Part shown: positions 11,783 to 22,950 of the stretch, one piece after another
How positions within the stretch are numbered: the first letter of the stretch is position 1
How the letters are laid out: each line of letters opens with the position of its first letter
NCBI GenBank assembly: GCA_004352715.1
Contig: SCFE01000072.1
Location: 893,652 to 957,651, forward strand
Reading direction: 5' to 3'
Origin: Hofstenia miamia
Lineage: Eukaryota; Xenacoelomorpha; Acoela
Length of the DNA stretch: 64,000 nt
Program-made: the position numbers and the translations under genes
The notes under the pieces: model-generated
What the model saw: the letters and a program-made list of their open reading frames with translations, nothing else
Database searches by the model: none
Told to the model about the DNA's origin: nothing

Positions 11783-11805
11783 ATATATATATATATATAT
11801 ATAAC
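11783..11805. repeat. (TA)n microsatellite in intron
   Basis: Pure TA dinucleotides about 40 bp upstream of the terminal-exon acceptor of the serine-rich gene. Confidence 0.9.
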
Positions 11806-11953
11806 TTTTACAAATATTTAAAATTAATATGAAAGAGTTCAGAACTAAAAATGAGTCATTAAGGCTATAAAATTTGTTTCAAATGTATATTAAAACTAGA
11901 TTTATTTTTAAAAATTATGAAATTTAAAGAGAATTCCAATAGCTAAAACATAC

Positions 11954-11993
11954 CCAGTGGAACAAACCTCCTTGTTTGCTTGCAATAGCTCAT
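11954..11993 (-). CDS. Serine-rich protein, 40 bp penultimate exon
   Basis: A pyrimidine-rich acceptor (CTTCCTTTTGTCATTTAG) precedes 40 bp that end at a good donor (GG|GTATGT). Read with one carried base from the upstream exon it gives DELLQANKEVCSTG. It leaves two bases (GG) that complete a codon with the first base of the terminal exon (GGA), so both junctions keep the frame. The alternative of skipping it also gives an open, phase-compatible reading in another frame of the upstream exon, but only with a weaker acceptor there. Inclusion is preferred. Confidence 0.65.
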
Positions 11994-12840
11994 CTAAATG
12001 ACAAAAGGAAGTTAAGAGGTCTACCTATTTGCATAAATTTATGCACAATCCTGTACAAAATTGTAAACTTTCATTAATAATATACAACATAGATGAACAA
12101 GTACTGCATACAAAGAAAATGATTAATAGATTCAAGCATTTACGTAATACTAGTTTCGCAAAATTTAAGGACCAGCTAAGTTATTGAAAGTCTTTCTTAG
12201 ATATATAGAATAAATACAACAAAAGAAAATATAGTTACAAAATTTTATTAACATTCAATTAATCTATAGATAAATTTATATGATAGTGAATATTGATTGA
12301 ATAAGTTCACGTAGTGAAACACCACCCGAACTTTATATAGGTCAGCGGATTCAGATTTCACATTTCAAAACTGTAGAGAATATTTCACTTTAAACGAAAT
12401 TTGATAATTTTGAAATAGTGTTTTTTTGGTGAATAAAATTTGACGGATGCTGTGATAAATAATCTCTGAAATTTAAATAGATTTAAATGAAATTTTAATT
12501 TGCATAATTTATTCTTTAGGTTGATATTAATTTCATCTTTTAGTTGATTTTAAGAATTTCTCATCCTACCTTTTTGGCATTTGGTTGACGACCAGAAAAT
12601 TAGGGTGTTTGAACGTTTTTTGAACTGCTTCCAGGTACAGGAATGTTATTAATTTCAAGAGAAATATAAGAAGCATAAATAGAAAATTGCAATTGTTTCT
12701 AAGAAAATTTTGTCAGTTTAAATGTGCAAAATTCACGTCCTCATTATTATTTAAATACAAAAATGTTGCAGATAAATTCGGTCAGCCAAATAATATGATC
12801 TAAATTCATGGCAAAATGGAATGGACAATGGTATATTATA

Positions 12841-12885
12841 TACAGGGTGCATAAAAGTCACGCAAAATTTTAAAAGGTTGTAATT
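12841..12885 (+). mobile_element. Solo mariner-like terminal sequence
   Basis: TACAGGGTGCATAAAAGTCA followed by a T-rich stretch resembles mariner termini (TACAGGGTG-x-x-TAAAAGT); compare the end at 63814. No transposase and no matching inverted end was found to the right, so this is an isolated end or a badly decayed element. It lies in the large intron of the serine-rich gene. Confidence 0.4.
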
Positions 12886-13424
12886 TGCTTCAGTTTACTT
12901 CTTTTTTCATAATTAATTTTTTAATATGTAGAACACGAACGGGAATTTTGTGAAAAATTTTGTGCACAAATGCTTTACTAAAACAATTCTCCAAGAATTA
13001 CAAAAGAATATTACGAACAGGACGAATTGAGGCGATCGATTCTGCACCTAATTGAACTTTAATTTGTTGTATTATGTGTTGCTAACACTAGAACAGCAGA
13101 AATTGTGATACTTCTACAATCGCCATATTTGTCAATTTTGACCCCAACCTTAAGAAGTAGAAATTTCAGTGCAATTTTATGACTATCCTAAGTAAATTAG
13201 ACTACCAGTCATGAAAAATGTATTTAAAATTAAAATTAGAAGCTCTATAGAAAGTTTTTAACAACTATTCTGTTGTCCAGTTGAGCAACGAAAATTTTAA
13301 AAACAAACTTATGATATATGTTCAGGGGGTATTGTTTCAAATTTTTAAAAAAAATTGAAGATAATTTGTCCTGCTTTTGGTCACTGCTTTTGATCACAAA
13401 TGATATATTCTTCTGTTACATTAG

Positions 13425-13497
13425 TGAACCTAATAATGAAATAAAAGATGAATTTCACCATGAACTTCTTGTTATCCAGTGTATTTTTGAAGACACT
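13425..13497 (+). CDS. Candidate exon of an RWD-like gene (first part)
   Basis: A pyrimidine-rich acceptor (TTCTTCTGTTACATTAG) precedes a 73 bp open stretch ending at a donor (ACT|GTAAGC). It reads EPNNEIKDEFHHELLVIQCI then FEDT. The pattern E-x-x-E-LLVIQ-x-IFED resembles the first helix of RWD domains, which mediate protein-protein contacts in ubiquitin/SUMO-pathway proteins and kinases. The exon ends in phase 0 and the next candidate begins in phase 0. It lies inside the large intron of the serine-rich gene on the opposite strand. The family call is tentative and no upstream exon or start codon was identified. Confidence 0.35.
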
Positions 13498-13659
13498 GTA
13501 AGCATTAACGCAAGTCAAGTAAAGATATTCCAATAAACAGCAACCAGCAAGTATTGTAGCTTCGTCTGTGAACTACAAGGAATCATGTGGATCCCAACAC
13601 CTACACTACACATGGTCTTGTGGTAAAACTAATTAATCCCTGGTTTCTGTTCTGCTAAG

Positions 13660-13821
13660 GGCAATGCTGGAACTTTACGAATAAATCTGTGTGATGAAAC
13701 TCTCTGTTGGTCAACATTGCCTTGCAAATTTCAATTCCTCTTAATTATGATGCATGATATTGCTGTTGATCGATTTCGAACTGATAGTGATGCAAGAACG
13801 TTGTCAGCAGCAATGTTGTAG
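13660..13821 (+). CDS. Candidate second exon of the RWD-like gene
   Basis: After an acceptor (TTCTGTTCTGCTAAG, AG at 13658-13659) the frame GNAGTLRINLCDETLCWSTL stays open to TAG at 13819. The strand-like segment TLRINLC followed by TLP is what would follow the first helix in an RWD fold, and the phase (0) fits the exon at 13425. The segment after about 13733 may be intron or read-through, since RWD domains normally continue with a YP motif that is not seen here. A decayed processed copy is equally possible. Confidence 0.3.
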   Translation, partial: GNAGTLRINLCDETLCWSTLPCKFQFLLIMMHDIAVDRFRTDSDARTLSAAML

Positions 13822-14199
13822 ACTTTCCCCAGATTACTGCATGATTACAATTGAATCCCAAGATAGTTGAATTTATATTTGCTCAGTGTCCATACTCGGT
13901 GTTCCGCACCAAATCTATAAGGATGTGGCAATTATAATGCCCCTTGTCAACTGACATCCAATGGAAGCTATCAGCTGTTTCATAGATATTTTTGAGTCTC
14001 TTGTTTTTCTGTGCTTATAGCTGTGTAATGAAGAATTAGTGTAGACATTGTTTGATTGGCAAAAATGACGATGTTTCAATAATATATGCTTTAAATTTGT
14101 GCAAAACTGTAATTTATAGAGTGCGTTTGAAAAAATTTTGGATGAATATACAAGCTTTTGAGAGTAAAACTGTCACTCATTCATGTTTAACAGGTGCTG

Positions 14200-14403
14200 T
14201 CACCTGTTAAATTTGTGCACAACAAGTTGCAGAGTTCGTAGCATTACTAACTCCCATTTCATCATCACTAAAAGATTCTTTCTCTTCATCACCCAAAAAT
14301 CGTTGTGCCTTTGCAATATTTTTGGAGGTTTACATTGGAGTTGAATACATAAAGAATAACAGCATAAAATACCATGTAAGAACCTTGTAGCGCAAGATAT
14401 CAT
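14200..14403 (-). other. Short open frame of unknown nature
   Basis: A 67-codon minus-strand frame with KPPKILQRHNDFWVMKRKN. No domain, splice sites or homologue is recognised; it may be chance. The remainder of 13830-15540 shows nothing I can name beyond AT-rich sequence. Confidence 0.15.
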
Positions 14404-15549
14404 AAAGTGATATTAATGGCTGCGTTCTAATTGAATAACCTACTAAGCTCACAAAAATTTTTGCTTTCATAAAACTTAATCAACATTCTGATGAAAAATA
14501 GTTTTCAGTTTGGGCTTAAATTGGAACCGAAGTTTGTTTTAGAGGTAATATGAATTTTCCAACTTATCCTTATGTTTGCATGATCTTGCGTGAGCCCAAA
14601 ATAATGCTTACTGTAAATAAGGAAAAGTTGTGGAACATTAGAGTATTTCACTAATAGGTTACAATTGTTTTAGGGTTTAACGAAGTCTAGGGGTCGAAAA
14701 AATTGGTGCATTAAATGTGTTATTTTTAAAAATACGGTTCAGTTCCTTTTCTCTAAAAATGCCGTTATATTTTTCAGAAGTGTTTTTTAATGTAATATTT
14801 AGTGTAATGCAATAAATATGAAAAACATAGGAATAAAAACGCTCTTATCAAATTATATTCCCGCTTGAGTTTTACATACTAAAAAAAGCATTACTAAAAA
14901 GAATTAAAATGGAAGAATTTATTCCAATTTCTTGTAAATTCAATTGGATTTAGATGGAACATAAAAAGTGATAGCCATTTGATTCAAATAGACCAGCTAA
15001 TTTATTGAATGTAAGATGTATAGGCACTAAATATATAACATGCACTAAAATTGATATTATGAGACCTCACAAATTAATAATCTAACTCTGCTGCGATGAA
15101 GAATGATACATTAAAAGTATCATCAACTGTAGTTTTTTAATACATAGATAGGGTGCTATATGCGGTGCATTTAATTATCTTTAAAAGTTAGAGGCAAGGC
15201 TTCGAAAAATTATTTATAGGAGCTTGATACAATAAATTTTATGTTCATGCAAAAAATTTAGCACACATAGCAGCTTTTAGTTTTTTAGGAGATTCTAGTG
15301 CAGTTCTTCGAAAATTGAAAACATTTAATAATTTGGTCTGATGTAATAATGACAAAATTCTCGTTTTTTCTTAATTTACATTATTGTGCGACAAAATTTT
15401 AAGCAAATATTTGTAGAAATTTTCATCCTATGGTGAAAAACCACAAAATTAAAACTTGTTGCGCACATTCTTTTCTAGTTAAAAAAATATAAATTGAATC
15501 TTAAGTATTTATTGTAGTTAATGATCTATTAATAAAGCCATGTGACTTA

Positions 15550-15970
15550 CAATTCCCATGGAACTGTTACCAATTTAAACTTTAAAGATCTTTCAAATTC
15601 TTATAAGTTTCTTAAAAGTGACACTACAACCTGAAAATTATTAGCTTGGTTTTTTAAAGCGCAACTTTGCAACTTTTCCCTTCAGAATTATATGAAATTA
15701 TTGAAAATTAGCAATTGAATATTATTTTACTTGATAGTTTAAGTTGAGTAACATTAAACTTTCAGAATGCAATTCAATGCATTAATTGAACACAGATTGA
15801 TTTTGGGCTATGAAAAAAACAATGGTAATAACCATATACTCCAACGCAACTCTTTAAAGAACCAAACTGATTTTTTTCGAATTATAGTGACCATTTTAAA
15901 AATTCTTATAAGAACTTGAAAGAACTTGAACGATCTGTAAAGCTTAAGTTGGTAATAGTTTCATAGATTA
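15550..15970. repeat. Diverged inverted repeat
   Basis: About 55-65 bp at 15555-15612 (GGAACTGTTACCAATTTAAA and onward) recur inverted and diverged at 15899-15963 (CTTAAGTTGGTAATAGTTTC). The arms are about 290 bp apart with no coding capacity between them. It is probably an old foldback element. It lies in the large intron of the serine-rich gene. Confidence 0.45.
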
Positions 15971-16442
15971 TTAGCTTGTTTTTCTATATAAATTGACGAA
16001 TATTAATATTATTATTTACAATAAACTCAAAACGACAAAGATTAAAATCCAGATAAAACTTAATGATACAGCATGCGAATGTGTTGATTGTCTAAAGACA
16101 GGCGGAAGCGGACCAAAACATCCTAATCCCCAGTTTTGACACATCTGGCTACATGTAAATCACTGTTAAGTAATGGCTACTAATCATTTTTTACTTCTAT
16201 ATACCATTGTATTGCAGTGAAAATAAATGAGAGCATTAATAATACAAAAACAGTATATCTCTCTTTTTTGTACTTAACACTCAATGTATATATAATCGCA
16301 ATCAATGAGTCATTCGATAATTGTCACAAGATGCGAATTGAAAAATATTTAAGCAATTCAGACTAGAGGAAAAAATGCACATCGCTAAGCACGACTGCTG
16401 TATATAAAATATTTATATTGCGGTACTGAATTTTCAACTTAC

Positions 16443-16519
16443 CCAATGTTGACGTAGACGTATTTTGGTGCTTTGTTAATTCTATGGATGCCTTCTTTTT
16501 GCAAACCACCACTTGCTCA
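16443..16519 (-). CDS. Serine-rich protein, antepenultimate exon
   Basis: A 77 bp segment lies between an acceptor (ATACTTAG, AG at 16521-16520) and a strong donor (G|GTAAGT, GT at 16442-16441). In the frame that joins the 40 bp exon it reads EQVVVCKKKASIELTKHQNT then STSTL, rich in Lys, Ser and Thr like the rest of the protein. It leaves one base (G) that combines with AT of the next exon to make GAT (Asp). The intron to the next exon is about 4.4 kb. Upstream exons should lie further right, possibly in or beyond the 1 kb gap at 18803; none is convincing in the visible sequence. Confidence 0.6.
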
Positions 16520-16715
16520 CTAAGTATATTATTTTAGAAAAACATAAATCGATTTAGAAAGTGAGGCATTTCATGAGCCTGGAAAACCATTTTTAGGTTT
16601 ATTAGTATAGATTAAATATACCTTTTTTTATAATCCAAAGACATCGCTTATTAAAGTAGAAAATATTGAAATTACATCATATTTCAAAAGCCTTAGTATT
16701 ACGAAACTCTTTCAT

Positions 16716-16742
16716 TATATATATATATATATATATATATAT
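16716..16742. repeat. (TA)n microsatellite
   Basis: Uninterrupted TA run. Confidence 0.9.
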
Positions 16743-18782
16743 GGACAACTTCAACACTTCAATCTTGCCTCATGCATAATTTAGCGACATCTTGGGTGCT
16801 AATTCTACTTCTAGGTAAAGACGAAGACATTTTTGGTTGCAGATACTTGCACGTATGATCTTTTTCTTTTGGGGGTCAGTAGCAAAAGACAACATTTTCT
16901 AAAGTAGCAATCTAAGATTCTAGGTGTTGTTTATTAGAAATATTTTATATTTTTTTCAATCATTGAATTTGCTAGGTTGAACTAAACTTTAATTGTGGAT
17001 ATGATAGAGCTAAAATTAAAGATTCCATTTAGTTGTAACGTTTCATCTAGCTGCTGTTCAATAGAGCACGGTTATATTAAAAATTGAGACACATCGGAAA
17101 GTGGAATGAAATTCTGAAAAATAACAGCAACATGTAAATCCTCTCTATGGACAGTCTGAATTATTTATTCGTAGCTTAGAAGTGTACAATAACAAACTTT
17201 TATCAATATTATTTCATTTTAAAAAATTTGAAAAAAAATGTTTTTTAAAAAATTCTTTAATACTTTGATATTCTGAATGCTAATTTGATAATGAAGGATG
17301 TCTAAAAACATAGACCCTTAAAATATTTACATATCAGAAAGAGGGCGATTATATTCCAAACACTCTGCCAAATGCAAACTTAAATTCTGTTGAGCAGGAT
17401 ATATATAATCCGAGTAATTTTACTTGCTTTTGCGCAAGAGGAAATTTTTCAAAATTTAATCAATGTTAAATAAAATTAAGCTGTTAACCATTAGACTTGA
17501 GCTATCATTATGTAATGTATTTAAAATATTGAAGATATTAGTTCTAATGAATTTTCTTCAAGTCATAGAAAGCATAAAGACTGCAGTTTCTCTTCAAAAC
17601 ATGAAATAGAGGAAACAACATTTTGCGTTTCTGTACTTTATTACAACGACGGACCTAGTTAATTCAATGAAATAATTTCATGAAATATTGTATGTAAATA
17701 TTTTGAAAATTTAGGTCAAAGTTGAAGTTGACCTCTTTTAGCAAAATTATAAACGAAATTTACTTAAAATTATTCAAAGCATAGAATTTAAGACCAGCCG
17801 CATCTATTGTGTGGCATCAAATCCTAAAGTATTGGTAAACTAAGTAGTGTGCTCCAAGATAGCAAAAAACAAATTATAATGATGTACCCATTTGAAATTT
17901 TTTTCTCATCCTATAAATATATGATAAAATATAAAAAATATTCCCTTCTCAATTAAGTGATGTGCCCAATGTCTACATAAAAAATTATAAGATTCCTTAG
18001 GTAATATGATCTTAGCCGATAACATCAAAGAATGAAACAAATCTGAATTTTAAAGAAATTTTGAAAATGAACTCCATCAATAAAAGATGTAGTAGAACAG
18101 AAGAAATATGAATCAGTGTTTCCTCTTTAAAAAAGTAAGAAAAAATTAACACAAAAATTAGAAAGGAAATTACTTTAAGGTTTAACTTATTAATATGCAA
18201 ATATAAGCCGGTAGCATTAAATTTTAACAATGAAGTGTTCCGTTCTGATATTCTAATTTTTACTTTGAAACAGTTCAACTACAAATATCTTAATACTTTT
18301 TTCTCTAAGCATATGCATATCCTGTAAGTGCTACAATACGACATTGGAATTAATTGTCTAAAACTACGAAAGCAAATTTAGAAATCAAAATTCGAAAATT
18401 CGAACAAGATAAATTTTCAAGAAATAAATTTCAATATGGAATTTATTCAAAGAAACGAACATTCGCCATATACCTAAAATTACTGCTTGCAGCTCTATTG
18501 TATATATATATATATACTGGTTATAATGTTAAGACTTTGAACATTTTTGAATAATGTTTTATTGCAACATGTTTCTACACACATTGTTGTTCCCGAACTT
18601 TTTCTTTTAGTAATTTAGATCTTCAAAATATATTTAGATTTGTTTGATGTCTTTGTTTATTTAATAATGTTGTATTAGTTGATTTTATACATATTGTTTC
18701 TGCGATTTTAGTTTCAAAATGTATTATTAGTATTTTCAAATTTTTTCATCTTGATTTCACATCCATGTATATATATTTCGGA
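16743..18782. other. No recognisable gene
   Basis: AT-rich sequence with a hydrophobic 88-codon minus frame (18278-18012) and a short plus frame (18354-18554), neither with supporting splice signals or family resemblance. It may be further intron of the serine-rich gene. Confidence 0.5.
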
Positions 18783-18802
18783 TTATTTATATATATATAT
18801 AT

Positions 18803-19802
18803 NNNNNNNNNNNNNNNNNNNNNNNNNNNNNNNNNNNNNNNNNNNNNNNNNNNNNNNNNNNNNNNNNNNNNNNNNNNNNNNNNNNNNNNNNNNNNNNNNN
18901 NNNNNNNNNNNNNNNNNNNNNNNNNNNNNNNNNNNNNNNNNNNNNNNNNNNNNNNNNNNNNNNNNNNNNNNNNNNNNNNNNNNNNNNNNNNNNNNNNNNN
19001 NNNNNNNNNNNNNNNNNNNNNNNNNNNNNNNNNNNNNNNNNNNNNNNNNNNNNNNNNNNNNNNNNNNNNNNNNNNNNNNNNNNNNNNNNNNNNNNNNNNN
19101 NNNNNNNNNNNNNNNNNNNNNNNNNNNNNNNNNNNNNNNNNNNNNNNNNNNNNNNNNNNNNNNNNNNNNNNNNNNNNNNNNNNNNNNNNNNNNNNNNNNN
19201 NNNNNNNNNNNNNNNNNNNNNNNNNNNNNNNNNNNNNNNNNNNNNNNNNNNNNNNNNNNNNNNNNNNNNNNNNNNNNNNNNNNNNNNNNNNNNNNNNNNN
19301 NNNNNNNNNNNNNNNNNNNNNNNNNNNNNNNNNNNNNNNNNNNNNNNNNNNNNNNNNNNNNNNNNNNNNNNNNNNNNNNNNNNNNNNNNNNNNNNNNNNN
19401 NNNNNNNNNNNNNNNNNNNNNNNNNNNNNNNNNNNNNNNNNNNNNNNNNNNNNNNNNNNNNNNNNNNNNNNNNNNNNNNNNNNNNNNNNNNNNNNNNNNN
19501 NNNNNNNNNNNNNNNNNNNNNNNNNNNNNNNNNNNNNNNNNNNNNNNNNNNNNNNNNNNNNNNNNNNNNNNNNNNNNNNNNNNNNNNNNNNNNNNNNNNN
19601 NNNNNNNNNNNNNNNNNNNNNNNNNNNNNNNNNNNNNNNNNNNNNNNNNNNNNNNNNNNNNNNNNNNNNNNNNNNNNNNNNNNNNNNNNNNNNNNNNNNN
19701 NNNNNNNNNNNNNNNNNNNNNNNNNNNNNNNNNNNNNNNNNNNNNNNNNNNNNNNNNNNNNNNNNNNNNNNNNNNNNNNNNNNNNNNNNNNNNNNNNNNN
19801 NN
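18803..19802. other. Assembly gap, exactly 1000 N
   Basis: A round-number run of Ns that directly abuts a (TA)n tract (18788-18802). It is a scaffolding gap of conventional size, so its true length is unknown. Confidence 0.95.
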
Positions 19803-20139
19803 CGTTACACGCTTCATCTTCAAAATTCAGAGAAATGGTTTGGTATAATTAAGGACGCCAGACAGAAAAAATATATTATAGAAAGATATTGTTCAATAGG
19901 AACCCATATAAACATCAAATAGCGCCCTTCTTAAAGGGGTCTCACTACATTTTTCCACTCTTTAATGACGGTGTTTGATCAAAGAGTGCCGCTCTGTTCA
20001 AAGAACTCGCATTTGACGCCGACCTGCCAATCAGAATAATTGACATCCGCGTGAGAGCGATTTACGATTTTTTTACATGGCTGTATCACTACTTTTTTCC
20101 AGTATTGTATAAGTTTCGGTAAATAAGGATCACCGTTAA

Positions 20140-20342
20140 GTTGGTGCCACACGATGGGCTTTTCGCTAAGTTAAACATCTTAAGTTAAATGCACTCCGTG
20201 TAGCATCTGTTCCCGCTCGAGATAATTGCAAGATAATCACTCTCGGAGCATGTCACGGGGCATGAGTTCATCGCGTGGCATGCCAAAGAGCACTTAACAT
20301 AGTTCATTTGACTCGGGACAAAGCCTATCGTGCTGCACCCCC
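20140..20342. mobile_element. Short TTAA-type MITE with imperfect TIRs
   Basis: TTGGTGCCACACGATGGGCT at 20141-20160 is matched imperfectly by the inverse of 20321-20343 (GGGGTGCAGCACGATAGGCT), about 17 of 23 positions. The left flank is TTAA (20136-20139), the right TTTA (20343-20346). About 205 bp with no coding potential. It is much more GC-rich than its surroundings. Confidence 0.65.
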
Positions 20343-21039
20343 TTTAGAATAAGAATTTCGTACGAGGCAATAAGTTCCACTGAATGCACAGAATAGTTCG
20401 ATGAATGTAGGTGTAACTACCTAAATTCATTGCAATGGCAATACATACATTTGTGTAGTGTTAAAACAAAACATACATACCGCACAAGTCCCGCGAAAGT
20501 CAAGTAACTTGTCCTGAGGGGGGCCATGCCCCCTAAACCTGCCCCTGTTCATTCAATACCTTTTGAATATTGAGCTTAGGAGACAAATAGAATTTTCCTT
20601 AATAGGGTTCATTGTATGATGAGCTTCAAATCTTAACATCTGTTTCAAATTGAATAATATAAATTTATGTCTTACGGTTTTTTTTACCATCATCACGTAT
20701 TCTTTATCTTAAATTCACAAGAGAAGCGTCTATCTGTCTGAAGTCAGGCAAGTTAATATCAATCGTAATGCGTGTCCGTGCAGCAGTACTTCAAGTGTGA
20801 AATCCCTGATATTAATTGATTTCCTTTTGCAACAATTATGCTAAGCCAAGTGTTAAAATTTTTACTCGATTTTTTTTAATTGCACAAACGGTATTTTAAT
20901 GTACCATTATAAATCAATTCTAATGAAGTACAGTACCTTAGTTGCTCAATGTAGCCGTAACTTGAAAGCAGAAATTCAGCGGGGATTTTGGATAAACTAA
21001 TTCTATTCGAATGTTGATGCTCATTAAATCTTAAGAATA

Positions 21040-21063
21040 GTAATATATATATATATATATATA

Positions 21064-21101
<38 letters not shown>
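21040..21101. repeat. (TA)n microsatellite, interrupted
   Basis: Two TA runs separated by a short AATTAT interruption. Confidence 0.9.
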
Positions 21102-21103
<2 letters not shown>

Positions 21104-21119
21104 TATATTACATGCAAAT

Positions 21120-22025
21120 GGTATGAAACGTCCCACAATTAGAAACTTACTGAAGAGAAATACTATTACTCTGAAACCAAAAGGTGATGCGGTTTATCAC
21201 AAGATAAGCTCAGAGATTAAAACGTTTTTTAAGAAATTGATTGCAGAATCCTGACATGATGTTTCAGGAAATGTCAAATAAAACTTGTAGCATCTTCAAC
21301 GTTCAGGTCTCGGCCACAAGCTATTGGGAAGTCATTATATGTTAAATACTTATGTCATGCAGCTCAAACAATAATTTCCGACATCAATAAAGGTTTTTAT
21401 GCAGTCAATCAATAATGGATCTTGAAGGTGAAGGTTGCAAAATATTATGGATTGACGAATCTAACATCAATTGTGGAGCAAGAAAGGTGTCAAAGAGAAG
21501 TGATCCCAGTCACTACATCCAAAGGAGCCAATCTACACATTATTGGTGCAATGACGGCAACAAAGATCTAAAATTTCAAAGCAAAAAGAGGAGAATTTAA
21601 AACAGCGGATTTTGAAAATCGGATGGAGGCACTTGTAGGCTCTCTCCAGGAAGGAAGTGACGATGAAAGTAGTCATTGTACGTGACAATGCTCGAGTACC
21701 CAGTAATGCAGAGCAAGCATTGAAGGTAACAATAGAGAACAGATTTAGTTCATTAATGCCCATTTGACTATGAGTTAATACGCCTTGCTCTATATTCCCC
21801 AATGCTGAATCCTTTTGAAAGTATATGTAGTGCAATGAAAACCCATGTAAAGTGGAAGAAGAGAAGAAATCTTAAATGGCCCCCTAGTGTCTATAACTAT
21901 TAAAGAGCAAGACTAAAAATTCTTGAAGAAACAGTATTCTATGCCATTTGAAAATCAGCACACCCAAGTCTTTGACTTTCATAAACTCAGCATGTTAGAC
22001 CCGTTTCTTTCAAGAGTCCTTCAAT
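21120..22025 (+). pseudogene. Tc1/IS630-like DDE transposase relic
   Basis: Plus-strand frames with repeated shifts give the expected order of a Tc1-type transposase: RPTIRNLLKRNTITLKPKGD (helix-turn-helix region), ILWIDESNINC (about 21440, first catalytic aspartate in W-x-D-E), KGANLHIIGAMTATKI (about 21520), VVIVRDNARVPSN (about 21670, second aspartate), and LYSPMLNPFESICSAMK (about 21785, the YSPxLNPIE box with the third acidic residue). Stop codons and frameshifts occur between nearly all blocks, so it is inactive. Terminal inverted repeats were not found. Confidence 0.75.
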
Positions 22026-22365
22026 GATTAAATATGGAAATGGTCAATAAAGAGAGTTCTGTCATGTTATATTTGTGTTTAATAAAATAGTTTATACAAT
22101 GCTTGATATTTTTGTAATTATTTTACTCTACATATATGATGCTTTAAACATCATATTTTAATAATTTTCAAATTGCATTTAAAAAAAATTATATATTGCA
22201 CTCTTAACAAAGATTTCAAAATTCAGTTTGCTGTACAATAATTGTGATAAATCACTGCAGTTTCGGCTCATAGAATAATCAATAAGTGATTCTATAAATT
22301 TCTGTATGTTAAAAACTGGAGCAATTCTTTGAGTTTTTGAAGTGACCGATTTTATACATCTCATT

Positions 22366-22465
22366 TATATATATATATATTTATATAACATTAAAAAATT
22401 AATAATCCTGCTTTGGGATTTCATTTAGCGAATTTGAATTTTCATTTGGCGAAATTGAAGTTTAA
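22366..22465 (+). repeat. Dispersed repeat next to (TA)n, also in the 8.4 kb block
   Basis: TTAATAATCCTGCTTTG followed by AT-rich sequence with GCGAATTTGAA and GGCGAAATTGAA is the inverse of a segment at 46635-46700 and 58281-58346. All copies adjoin a TA microsatellite. Probably the same short repeat family; no coding potential. Confidence 0.55.
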
Positions 22466-22747
22466 AAGTTGTATTTTAATAATGAACGAAATAGAGGATG
22501 ACTAAGCAATGAATAGTACAATTAGCAATCAATGAAATTGTAAATAATGAAAAACACAGATGAAGAAATAATCAAAATGTAAAGGAGCTAACCTTCAAGA
22601 TTTCATGAAAAATGACAAATAGACATAACTCTAAAATTTGCTATTATTGTCTTGCACTATAGAATACATTGAAAATCAGTTTTCATTTTTTATGAATTAG
22701 AGAAATTTTTTCTTGTGGTTTATTGATTGGGGTGTTTATTTTGATTC

Positions 22748-22950
22748 AGGGAAGCCCCAGTACTACAAAAAAAGATAATGAAACTAAAATTATAAAACTG
22801 ATAAAAGCGCAAGAGCCTTTTATGTAATATAATACTTTAAGATTGTTTTTGAGATTCCCCATGATATTGGCCAAAACTAATATTGCATGGCCAATTTTTA
22901 AGCAGGTCTTAAAAATTGGACCTGACCCGACCCGACCCGACCCGAAATAA
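22748..22950. repeat. Possible hAT-type MITE with ACCCG repeats
   Basis: The right edge carries four tandem ACCCG units (GACCCGACCCGACCCGACCC, 22924-22943). Just before them is an inverted pair, CCAATTTTTAAG and CTTAAAAATTGG (22889-22921). A left end CAGGGAAGCCCC at 22748 is possible. Subterminal pentamer arrays of this sort occur in the better-defined elements at 23846 and 44036. Target duplication is not clear. Confidence 0.35.

Noticed and set aside
13830-14200. Search for further exons of the RWD-like candidate
   Set aside because: No segment with both splice signals and a matching phase was convincing.
18751-19922. Very long open frames across the N run
   Set aside because: They consist almost entirely of undetermined residues from the 1000 N gap.
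20500-20560. GGGGGGCCATGCCCCCT palindrome as a regulatory site or terminator
   Set aside because: Isolated, with no gene next to it; could be the edge of an old element, but no partner end was found.
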